Origin: an uncultured Prevotella sp.
GTDB lineage: Bacteria; Bacteroidota; Bacteroidia; Bacteroidales; Bacteroidaceae
Assembly: GCA_900551985.1 (NCBI GenBank)
Contig: URYG01000204.1
Span: 1 to 5,802 of the forward strand
Reading direction: 5' to 3'
Length of the DNA stretch: 5,802 nucleotides
Part shown: positions 1-5,304 of the stretch, piece by piece
Numbering within the stretch: the stretch's first letter is position 1
How the letters are laid out: each line of letters starts with the position of its first letter
Made by a program: the position numbers and the translations under genes
The notes under the pieces: model-generated
The model's database searches: none
The model's input: only the letters and a program-made list of their open reading frames with translations
Told to the model about the DNA's origin: nothing

Positions 1-40
1 ATCCTATCAATATTCCTATTCTTTTCATAATCTTCTTCAT
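1..40 (-). CDS. Start of an exported or membrane-anchored protein, cut by the left edge
   Basis: Only 13 codons are visible, reading MKKIMKRIGILIG: a lysine/arginine-rich start followed by the beginning of a hydrophobic run. This is how a signal peptide or N-terminal membrane anchor begins. The gene lies on the same strand as the ATPase and permease, downstream of them. In Bacteroidetes export operons this place is often taken by a periplasmic adaptor (HlyD/RND type) or a TolC-like outer-membrane protein, so one of these is a fair guess, but nothing visible decides it. Two in-frame ATGs exist, at 40 and 28. If the sigma-54 promoter at 56-70 is used, transcription would begin near 44, leaving only about 4 nt before the first ATG and about 16 nt before the second, so the second may be the true start. 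Confidence 0.6.
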   Translation of the reverse strand, partial: MKKIMKRIGILIG

Positions 41-74
41 TTTGGCATGATAAGGGCAAGAGCCGTGCCAAAAT
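39..74. repeat. 9-bp perfect inverted repeat around the sigma-54 promoter and start codon
   Basis: The arms ATTTTGGCA (39-47) and TGCCAAAAT (66-74) are exact reverse complements with an 18-bp spacer. One arm contains the -24 box of the sigma-54 promoter; the other overlaps the first ATG of the leftmost gene. It could be an operator for a second regulator. It could also be chance, since one arm is largely fixed by the promoter consensus. Confidence 0.4.
56..70 (-). promoter_or_regulatory. Sigma-54 (RpoN) promoter, -24/-12 type
   Basis: Read on the minus strand the sequence is TGGCAC-GGCTC-TTGC, a complete match to the core consensus TGGCAC-N5-TTGC with the invariant GG and GC at the right spacing. 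The flanking bases (TT before, G after TGGCAC) also fit the extended consensus. It lies in the gap just upstream of the leftmost gene and points at it, with the predicted start near position 44. A sigma-54 promoter needs an AAA+ enhancer-binding protein, and the paired dyads at 126-165 sit at the usual distance for one. A weak vegetative alternative overlaps it: a TTTG-like box 17 bp upstream of TATTTTGG, one base short of the Bacteroidetes -7 consensus. Confidence 0.75.
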
Positions 75-125
75 AGCACTTCTCCTGATAATCAAACCAT
101 TAGATAAAAACCCTCATTAAACAAA

Positions 126-165
126 CTGTCCAACAATTAGACACCACCGTCTAATTGTTGGACAG
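126..165. promoter_or_regulatory. Perfect 17-bp inverted repeat; likely paired activator site (enhancer)
   Basis: The arms CTGTCCAACAATTAGAC (126-142) and its exact reverse complement (149-165) flank the 6 bp ACCACC. Each arm with one neighbouring base is also a 17-bp dyad: TGTC-N9-GACA at 127-143 and CGTC-N9-GACA at 148-164. Their centres are 21 bp apart, two helical turns, and lie about 90 and 112 bp upstream of the predicted sigma-54 start. That is the usual layout of upstream sites for an enhancer-binding protein with a Fis-type HTH. The other reading is RNA: transcribed leftwards, 38 nt after the ATPase stop codon, it would form a strong hairpin followed by TTTGTTTAA, so it could end or attenuate the permease-ATPase transcript. 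Both roles are possible. Confidence 0.6.
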
Positions 166-202
166 AAAGCGCAGTTCAAAGCTAATCATTCGAAACCGCA
201 GA

Positions 203-883
203 TTAAAGCTGATCATTTACCGCATCCACCACTTGTCCATCAAACAGATTGATGATGCGACTGGCGTAGGTAGCATCGTGCTTGGAGTGCGTAACCATCA
301 CGATAGTGGTTCCCTCCTCGTTCAGTTCGCTGAGCAACTGCATCACCTCCATACCATTCTTGGAATCGAGGTTACCCGTAGGCTCATCGGCAAGGATGAT
401 ACTAGGCTTGCCCACCACGGCACGGGCGATGGCAACCCTCTGCTGCTGACCGCCCGAAAGCTGATGAGGATAATGCTTGGCACGATGGCTCAGCTTCACT
501 TTTCTCAGAATTTCGAGCACGCGCTCCTTGCGCTCCGCTTTTCCCACTCCGAGGTATTTCAGCTGCAAATCCACATTCTCCTCAACGGTAAGTTCATCGA
601 TAAGATTGAAATTCTGAAACACGAAGCCGATGCGACCCTTGCGATAGGTGGTGCGCTCACGCTCCTTCAGATGACCCACTTCCTCGTTATTCAACCAATA
701 CTTGCCCTCCGTAGGACTATCCAGCAAACCCAGGATGTTCAGCAAGGTTGACTTGCCGCATCCCGAAGGACCCATGATGGCGATAAACTCGCCATCTTCT
801 ACTTCTATGTTTACGCCGTTCAGGGCGATGGTTTCCACCTCTTCCGTGCGGAATATTCTAGTTAAATTCTCTGTTCGTATCAT
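203..883 (-). CDS. ABC transporter ATP-binding protein, LolD/MacB class
   Basis: This 226-residue protein is a complete single-domain ABC ATPase of usual length for the LolD/MacB/FtsE group, which drives export or lipoprotein and substrate extrusion through FtsX-fold permeases from the cytoplasmic side of the inner membrane. Visible motifs, in order: Walker A GPSGCGKST (38-46), Q-loop glutamine 90 in FVFQNFNL, signature LSGGQQQR (142-149), Walker B IILADEP (162-168) with catalytic Glu167, D-loop NLDS from 171, and switch histidine 199 in VTHS. All needed residues are present, so it should be active. It starts 32 bp after the permease stop on the same strand and is almost surely its partner in one operon. 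The ATG at 883 gives an N-terminus (MIRTENLTRIF) typical of the family, with an A-rich leader before it. The substrate cannot be told from sequence. Confidence 0.95.
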   Translation of the reverse strand: MIRTENLTRIFRTEEVETIALNGVNIEVEDGEFIAIMGPSGCGKSTLLNILGLLDSPTEGKYWLNNEEVGHLKERERTTYRKGRIGFVFQNFNLIDELTVEENVDLQLKYLGVGKAERKERVLEILRKVKLSHRAKHYPHQLSGGQQQRVAIARAVVGKPSIILADEPTGNLDSKNGMEVMQLLSELNEEGTTIVMVTHSKHDATYASRIINLFDGQVVDAVNDQL

Positions 884-915
884 CGTTAGAAATCTTTTTT
901 AAAGTTTATGACTCA

Positions 916-3258
916 TTATTCAGCCTTGATGCTGTCTATCGGATTCGACATCGCCGTACGCAGGGTGCAGCCGATAACCGAAACAAAGGCTATCAATAAG
1001 GTAAAGACGGCACCAGCCAGCAACACCCACCAAGGGAAGGAGATGCGATGGACGAAATCCATGAGATAAGTCTGCATCAGCTTCACACAGATAGGGATGG
1101 CGATGACCACAGCCACCAGCGAACTGACAAGGAATCTCTTAGCCAGTTGCCAAGCCGCATCCCCAATCGAAGCACCCATCACCTTGCGCAGGGCAATCTG
1201 GCGCTTCTGCTGGTTGCCGTAGTAAACCGACATTCCGAAGAGACCCAGGGCAGAAATCAGAATAGAGATGCTCATGAAGGTGATGATGAGCACCATCATA
1301 TTATGCTTGTCCTTGAGGTTGTTCTTCAGTGTATCATCCATATATTCCGCCTGCATTTCCGCAGGAACGCCCATCAGTTCCTTAGCCACCTGCTTGCAGG
1401 TATTCCGGATAGCCTGCAGCGCCTGGGCATGATTGCCACGGGTTTTCACCAGAACAGTCCATCCACGCTGCTGCGGGGTAATGACCCCAATGGCATTATG
1501 CTCCGTTTTCTCATTCTCGCTCAGCGCATCTCCACTATGATAATCGGCAATCACGCCGCACACCTCATATTCATGCTTTCCATCCTTCATTCTCAATCCG
1601 AACCAAGGCTTGTGAGCAGAAACACCATAGGCACGCTTCGCCTCTTCCGTTACCCAAATCTTGCCATAGGCTGGTTCGCAATACTGCTCAATCACCCTGA
1701 TTCCCAACATCTTCATCGCCGTGGAATCTACCATGAACATACGGAGCATTCCTATCAGTTTTTCATTATCATCATGCACGCCATTTCCCCAGCAGGTGAT
1801 AGGATTGGCGTTGCCGGAAGTTGCCTCTTCCACCTCAGGAAGCGCTTTCAATCGGTTCCTGAGGATAGCCATCTTCTCAGGCGAACCATCCAAGGAAGAA
1901 TAGATGGAAACAATATCCTTCGTCTGATAACCCAACGGCAAATCGGCAAGATGCTTCATCTGGAGCATCATCGTTATCGCCATCACTACCAGCGTGATGC
2001 TGATGACATTCTGGGCAACGATAAACACCTTGCTGAACCACATCTTGCTGCGCATGCGGATGGTTCCCTTCACCACATCTATCGGATTGAAACGGGAAAC
2101 CACGATGGCAGGAAGGATTCCCGCAAAGATGGAAATGATGACGTAAGCCAACGGCAGGAACCACAGAAGATCAAAGGAATGGAACAGGTCGATTTTCGTA
2201 TCCAACATCGAATTGAACAACGGGATGAATGCCCAGGAAATCAACAAGCCCAGCAGGAAGCAGACTGCCGTGAACAGCGCCGACTCCTTAAGATAGCGCA
2301 GCATCACGCCCCCTACCGATTCGCCCAGCAGCCTTCGGGTAGCCATTTCCTTCGCACGGTTGCCAATCTGAGCCACCGTAAGATTGATGTAATTGAACAA
2401 GGCAGAGAGCAGCAGAACCAGCGCCACTACCAGGAGGATATTCACTAGAGTACGATTGCCATGCTTGAAAATTTCGACATCATCATCCGTAAAATGAATC
2501 TGGTCCCATCTCACAAACTGGCAACCCCACATAAAGCTGGCTCCATCCGAATCCTTCTTCCATCCCTTCCAGTAGTTCATGTATTTGCCGAGCAAGGTCT
2601 GTCTCACCTTTTCCGGGTCAGCATCCTTTGCCAGTCGCGCCACCGTAGTGCAAGAGCCAAACTGATCCATCGCCTGAGCCTCAGCTTCTATCAGTTTCAT
2701 CGACACGAAAATATCGTATGGGTTAAGAAGGTCCTCACGGTCGAAATCTTCCATGATTCCCACCACCTTCAGTTGCAGTTTTCCGCATTGGATGGTGCGG
2801 CCGATAGGATTGGCGTTGCCGAAGGCTTTCTTGGCAAAAGATTCCGAAACCATTGCCTGATGAGCATCCGAAAGAAGATGATCAGGCGCACAACCACGGC
2901 ATTTGTAACCCATGAACTGGGAGAAGTTCGGGTCGATAGCCAGATATTTTGCCTCATAATACTGTCCATCTATCATGGCTCCCTGCGGAGCATAATATTC
3001 ACCAAATCTTGTCCATCCCTTGATTTCGGGGATAGAAGGAAAGAATTCCTTGGCTGTGCCCCAGGTCATTCCGAGATAATCGCCGGAACCTGCTACATAG
3101 AGTTCCTTCGCCAGTTTCTGATTCGTTCCCACACGATACTCTGCAGTAGCGTAGGAAACGAGAATCAGCACAAAAGCCAGTGCCACCGAGAGGCCCAAGG
3201 CCTCTATGGTGGCATAAAGCTTGTTGCGTGATAAGAATTTCACATAACTTTTCATCAT
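916..3258 (-). CDS. ABC transporter permease, double-module FtsX/MacB type
   Basis: This inner-membrane permease has two FtsX-type modules in one chain, the form common in Bacteroidetes. From the ATG at 3258 it has 780 residues. Eight membrane segments are seen at about 20-38, 271-292, 326-348, 365-388, 409-432, 653-678, 709-729 and 741-765. Large extracytoplasmic MacB_PCD-like domains lie between segments 1 and 2 and between 5 and 6. Each module carries the cytoplasmic motif that contacts the ATPase (KEMATRRLLGES and KRQIALRKVMGAS). The C-terminus NPIDSIKAE is also typical. A GTG at 3282 would add eight residues, but MMKSYVKFLSRNKLY is the usual family start and the bases before 3258 are A-rich, so I prefer the ATG (3258, or 3255 directly after it). 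A CxxC pair (KCRGC, about residues 119-123) lies in the first extracytoplasmic domain. Likely role: export or extrusion of a toxic compound, peptide or lipid; the substrate is unknown. Confidence 0.93.
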   Translation of the reverse strand: MMKSYVKFLSRNKLYATIEALGLSVALAFVLILVSYATAEYRVGTNQKLAKELYVAGSGDYLGMTWGTAKEFFPSIPEIKGWTRFGEYYAPQGAMIDGQYYEAKYLAIDPNFSQFMGYKCRGCAPDHLLSDAHQAMVSESFAKKAFGNANPIGRTIQCGKLQLKVVGIMEDFDREDLLNPYDIFVSMKLIEAEAQAMDQFGSCTTVARLAKDADPEKVRQTLLGKYMNYWKGWKKDSDGASFMWGCQFVRWDQIHFTDDDVEIFKHGNRTLVNILLVVALVLLLSALFNYINLTVAQIGNRAKEMATRRLLGESVGGVMLRYLKESALFTAVCFLLGLLISWAFIPLFNSMLDTKIDLFHSFDLLWFLPLAYVIISIFAGILPAIVVSRFNPIDVVKGTIRMRSKMWFSKVFIVAQNVISITLVVMAITMMLQMKHLADLPLGYQTKDIVSIYSSLDGSPEKMAILRNRLKALPEVEEATSGNANPITCWGNGVHDDNEKLIGMLRMFMVDSTAMKMLGIRVIEQYCEPAYGKIWVTEEAKRAYGVSAHKPWFGLRMKDGKHEYEVCGVIADYHSGDALSENEKTEHNAIGVITPQQRGWTVLVKTRGNHAQALQAIRNTCKQVAKELMGVPAEMQAEYMDDTLKNNLKDKHNMMVLIITFMSISILISALGLFGMSVYYGNQQKRQIALRKVMGASIGDAAWQLAKRFLVSSLVAVVIAIPICVKLMQTYLMDFVHRISFPWWVLLAGAVFTLLIAFVSVIGCTLRTAMSNPIDSIKAE

Positions 3259-3335
3259 ATACTCATTTATTTTTTGTTTCACTTAAATCAAACGATAAAG
3301 GAAGAATGCCATCTCCCTGTTTTCGTTAGCTGCTG

Positions 3336-3367
3336 CAAAGGTACGGCTTCTCCCGTTTTCTGCCAAG
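3336..3367 (-). promoter_or_regulatory. Promoter of the permease-ATPase operon, Bacteroidetes type
   Basis: On the minus strand the -7 box TACCTTTG (3343-3336) fits TAnnTTTG exactly. CTTG (3367-3364), 20 bp upstream, serves as the -33 box (consensus TTTG). Transcription would start near 3330, about 70 nt before the preferred ATG of the permease. The same pair of boxes with the same spacing recurs before the small gene at 5056. No sigma-54 GG/GC pair is present at this promoter. Confidence 0.65.
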
Positions 3368-3391
3368 AATTCCGGCAGCCCGAAAGGTGGA

Positions 3392-3433
3392 TTGTATGAA
3401 ATTCATACACTCTATTGTATGATTATCACACAA
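3392..3433. promoter_or_regulatory. Two tandem 19-bp dyads in the divergent intergenic region; likely operator pair
   Basis: Site 1 is TTGTATGA-AAT-TCATACAC (3392-3410) and site 2 is TTGTATGA-TTA-TCACACAA (3415-3433). In each, seven of the eight arm positions pair. The left half-sites are identical within a 9-bp direct repeat, ATTGTATGA, at 3391 and 3414, giving a 23-bp spacing. Both sites lie between the two divergent promoters. Their centres fall about 61 and 84 bp upstream of the predicted start of the regulator-kinase operon and about 71 and 94 bp upstream of the transporter start. This suits an activator of one or both operons, and the neighbouring Fis-HTH response regulator is the obvious candidate. 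That link is inference. Confidence 0.6.
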
Positions 3434-3447
3434 CAGCCCCGTTTTTG

Positions 3448-3478
3448 TTTGTCGTTTCGGGAAAAAAGCGTACTTTTG
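3448..3478 (+). promoter_or_regulatory. Promoter of the response regulator-kinase operon, Bacteroidetes type
   Basis: TTTG at 3448-3451 is followed after 19 bp by TACTTTTG at 3471-3478, an exact fit to both boxes. The expected start near 3485 lies about a dozen nt before the ATG at 3497. This decides the start of the response regulator: the reading frame is open from an ATG at 3392, but that codon lies upstream of this promoter and inside the tandem dyads. Confidence 0.75.
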
Positions 3479-3496
3479 CAAACAAAAAAAGAAAAT

Positions 3497-4015
3497 ATGA
3501 AATACGGAACCCTTCTTGTCATCGACGATAATCCGTCGATACTCACGGCGCTGAAGATCTGTCTGGGCAATACGTTCGAACGGATCCTCACCCTTTCTCG
3601 CCCCGATACTGCCCCCACGCTGCTGCAACAGGAGCAGGTAGATCTCATCCTGCTCGACATGAACTTCTCGCTTGGCGTAAACAGCGGCCAGGACGGTTTG
3701 CTCTGGCTCCGCACCTTCCGCCGGCTCCATGCCCACATCCCCGTGGTGCTCATTACCGCCTTTGCCGACGTGCAGCTAGCCATCAAGGGATTGAAAAGCG
3801 GAGCTGCCGATTTCGTCACCAAGCCCTGGGATAATGACGAACTGATAAGGGTGCTAAAGGACGCCATCGACAACAATACGGAAGTGGCAACCTTGGAGAA
3901 TTTCGAGAACGATTACATCCGGAAGGTTGTGGATAAATGCCACGGCAACATCTCGCGTGCAGCCGAAATGCTCGGCATTACCCGACAAACCCTTTACGCA
4001 AAACTGAAGAGATAA
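3497..4015 (+). CDS. Two-component response regulator, REC plus Fis-type HTH, no AAA+ domain
   Basis: This cytoplasmic DNA-binding regulator has 172 residues. The receiver domain covers about 1-120, with acidic pocket Asp10/Asp11, phosphorylation site Asp54 (LILLDMNF), switch Thr87 and Lys109 in TKPWDN. A short linker leads straight into a Fis/NtrC-type HTH (about 133-172, core GNISRAAEMLGITRQTLYAKLKR). NtrC-family regulators of about 440 residues have a sigma-54-binding AAA+ domain between these parts. Here it is absent, with no frameshift remnant, giving the layout of the RegA/ActR group. It can therefore bind DNA and be switched by phosphate but should not open sigma-54 promoters itself. 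It is followed after 13 bp by its kinase. The ATG at 3497 is chosen because the promoter ends at 3478 and the bases before it are A-rich. Likely targets are the tandem dyads upstream and the divergent transporter operon. Confidence 0.92.
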   Translation: MKYGTLLVIDDNPSILTALKICLGNTFERILTLSRPDTAPTLLQQEQVDLILLDMNFSLGVNSGQDGLLWLRTFRRLHAHIPVVLITAFADVQLAIKGLKSGAADFVTKPWDNDELIRVLKDAIDNNTEVATLENFENDYIRKVVDKCHGNISRAAEMLGITRQTLYAKLKR

Positions 4016-4028
4016 ACATACTATTTTT

Positions 4029-4904
4029 ATGGTTATTATCAAGATTATATATTTAATAGGTGGAATCTGCTTCATCCTGGGCGGTCTCATCTATCTGTTC
4101 TTTCGCCATCAGCGAAAGTTGAAGGCGCGTGCCTTTCTGATGCGAGAGGCAGTAAGGAATGGTGATTACGCCTTCCGCCTCCCCACTTCGGGCTTGCAGC
4201 CAGGCGAAAGAGCCTTGCAGCAGGCACTCAACGACATGCAGGGCGACATTGCCCGCCTCGTAGCCAGACACGAAGTGGAATCCTGGCAGAAACTGACCCG
4301 TGTACTCACCCACGAAATCATGAACGCCACGGCTCCCATCTCCAGCATCTGCCAGGCTTATCTCAGCAACCCGCAGATCAAGGGAAGCGAATACGAGGAA
4401 GGCATTCAGGCGATTCACGACACCAGCAAGTCGCTTACCAACTTCGTGGACAGTTACCGCAAGCTCACCCAGCTTCAGGCTCCCGTCGTAGAACCCCTTC
4501 CGCTCATCTCTTTCCTGGAGAGCATCAAGGCGCTCTATCCCGACCTCAGCTGGCACATTTCTCTCCCCCAGAATGCCACGCTGGAAGCCGACCGCAACAT
4601 GCTGCGCCAGGTATTCATCAATCTTACCAAGAATGCCATCGAAGCCCATGCCACCGACATCGACGTCCGCATGAGCCAAAACAGCCACCCTATCCTGCTG
4701 TTCAGCAACAATGGCGCCCCCATTCCTGCCGATGTGGCACGTGAAATCTTCATCCCATTCTTCACCACCAAATCATCCGGCACGGGAATCGGCCTATCCC
4801 TCTCCCGCCAGATGCTGATGATGCAGAACATCGAACTGGGACTTGCCGACACTTCCATCTCCGGCTACCATGTTACATTCTACCTGGAAAAACAAAAAGA
4901 TTGA
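4029..4904 (+). CDS. Sensor histidine kinase, short NtrY/AtoS-like form with one membrane anchor
   Basis: This 291-residue kinase is the likely partner of the regulator 13 bp upstream. It has one membrane segment (about 4-24), no periplasmic domain, and a stretch of about 60 residues (27-85) that I do not assign to a sensor family. The H-box has His95 in VLTHEIMNATAPI. The ATPase domain shows the N-box NLTKNAIEA (198-206), a G1-like box NNGAPI (227-232) with Asn where Asp is usual, the F-box FIPFFTTK (241-248) and the G2-box GTGIGLSLSR (251-260). All other catalytic parts are present, so activity is likely. With so little outside the membrane, the signal probably comes from within the membrane or cytoplasm, or from a partner protein such as the FtsX permease. 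The latter is known for Firmicutes BceAB-BceS systems and is only an analogy here. The ATG at 4029 opens directly into the membrane segment. Confidence 0.92.
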   Translation: MVIIKIIYLIGGICFILGGLIYLFFRHQRKLKARAFLMREAVRNGDYAFRLPTSGLQPGERALQQALNDMQGDIARLVARHEVESWQKLTRVLTHEIMNATAPISSICQAYLSNPQIKGSEYEEGIQAIHDTSKSLTNFVDSYRKLTQLQAPVVEPLPLISFLESIKALYPDLSWHISLPQNATLEADRNMLRQVFINLTKNAIEAHATDIDVRMSQNSHPILLFSNNGAPIPADVAREIFIPFFTTKSSGTGIGLSLSRQMLMMQNIELGLADTSISGYHVTFYLEKQKD

Positions 4905-4937
4905 CATCAATTTCGTAGTTTCCAGGTTTCATCTACA

Positions 4938-4958
4938 TTAAAATTATCATAATTTTAA
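4938..4958. repeat. 21-bp AT-only perfect palindrome between the kinase and the small gene
   Basis: The arms TTAAAATTAT (4938-4947) and ATAATTTTAA (4949-4958) are exact reverse complements around a single C. It lies 33 bp after the kinase stop and about 30 bp upstream of the next -33 box. It may be an operator for the small gene, or a weak hairpin at the end of the regulator-kinase transcript. With A/T arms and a 1-nt centre it would be a poor intrinsic terminator, so protein binding is somewhat more likely. Confidence 0.45.
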
Positions 4959-4987
4959 GTTATCAAGAAAAGAAAATGACAGAAAAG

Positions 4988-5019
4988 CTTGGTGCTTTCG
5001 AAAAAAAACATTACCTTTG
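4988..5019 (+). promoter_or_regulatory. Promoter of the small acidic protein gene, Bacteroidetes type
   Basis: CTTG (4988-4991), 20 bp, then TACCTTTG (5012-5019), an exact fit to the -7 box. The predicted start near 5025 leaves a leader of about 30 nt before the ATG at 5056. It shows that the small reading frame is transcribed separately from the kinase operon. Confidence 0.65.
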
Positions 5020-5055
5020 TCACCATAAAATAAACAACGTAACGACATTAAATAC

Positions 5056-5247
5056 ATGATGACAATTGAAGAATACAGAGCAGAAGTCTTGCAGGCTTTG
5101 CTCGAAGCAAAGAATGAGGATGGCACTCCAGCAATTACACCGAAGGAAGCACAGGAGGCTCTCAATGGTTTTACCGACGACGAATTGCAGGACGGCATCT
5201 TATGGAACTCTCCACAGGACGTGGCCGATATTATCCTTGAAGGATAA
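5056..5247 (+). CDS. Small acidic protein of unknown function
   Basis: This 63-residue protein is not recognised. It has 15 acidic against 3 basic residues (net about -12), no cysteine, no signal peptide and no membrane segment, so it should be a soluble cytoplasmic protein. Helix-favouring stretches are seen at about 3-20, 28-37, 40-48 and 52-61, broken by Gly/Pro turns (DGTP, NGF, NSP), so a small helical bundle is likely. It has its own promoter at the right distance, an A-rich start region, and codon use close to argS (many T-ending Ala, Gly and Ser codons) and unlike the C-rich kinase. These points argue for a real, well-expressed gene. The start is ATGATG at 5056; 5059 is equally possible. 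Its place before argS gives no functional clue, as argS has its own promoter. Confidence 0.75.
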   Translation: MMTIEEYRAEVLQALLEAKNEDGTPAITPKEAQEALNGFTDDELQDGILWNSPQDVADIILEG

Positions 5248-5267
5248 AGAAAACATCGTTTTTCTTT
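5246..5267 (+). terminator. Weak A/T hairpin directly after the small gene
   Basis: AAAGAAAA (5246-5253) and TTTTCTTT (5260-5267) pair perfectly across a 6-nt loop, beginning within the stop codon. The stem is almost all A-T, so it would be a weak terminator at best. Its right arm overlaps the -33 box of argS, which shows how tightly the two units are packed. It may be only an A-run followed by a T-run. Confidence 0.25.
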
Positions 5268-5296
5268 GCTCATTCCAATTATTATTTGTAATTTTG
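5265..5296 (+). promoter_or_regulatory. Promoter of argS, Bacteroidetes type
   Basis: TTTG (5265-5268), 20 bp, then TAATTTTG (5289-5296): both boxes match the consensus exactly, making this the best vegetative promoter in the window. The expected start near 5302 gives argS a leader of about 97 nt, long compared with the roughly dozen to seventy nt predicted for the other genes here. Confidence 0.75.
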
Positions 5297-5304
5297 CAGA
5301 CGCT

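Noticed and set aside
41..60. Plus-strand sigma-54-like match (TGGCAT-N5-GGGC)
   Set aside because: The -12 box is poor and no gene follows in that direction; it is a by-product of the inverted repeat around the true minus-strand site.
155..751. 198-codon open frame on the plus strand, opposite the ATPase
   Set aside because: It overlaps a complete ABC ATPase with every motif intact, its own protein shows no family features, and its first codon falls inside the inverted repeat.
1048..2448. 466-codon open frame on the plus strand, opposite the permease
   Set aside because: The product is rich in His, Gln, Arg and Asp with no domain or membrane pattern, as expected from the complement of hydrophobic permease codons. 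No promoter of the Bacteroidetes form precedes it, and the permease on the other strand is unmistakable.
2461..3231. 256-codon open frame on the plus strand, opposite the permease N-terminal half
   Set aside because: Same reasoning: a shadow of the permease with unnatural composition and no recognisable domain.
3259..3282. GTG start giving the permease eight more residues
   Set aside because: MKQKINEY is not a usual family start, GTG is less likely than ATG, and the MMKSYVKFLSRN start with an A-rich leader fits better. It cannot be fully excluded.
3331..3355. Sigma-54 site upstream of the permease (TTTGCA on the minus strand)
   Set aside because: No GG lies at the needed distance from the GC; the sequence is explained by the TACCTTTG vegetative box.
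3392..3496. N-terminal extension of the response regulator to an upstream ATG
   Set aside because: The extension covers the tandem dyads and the promoter boxes at 3448-3478. The receiver fold begins properly at MKYGTLLVIDD from 3497.
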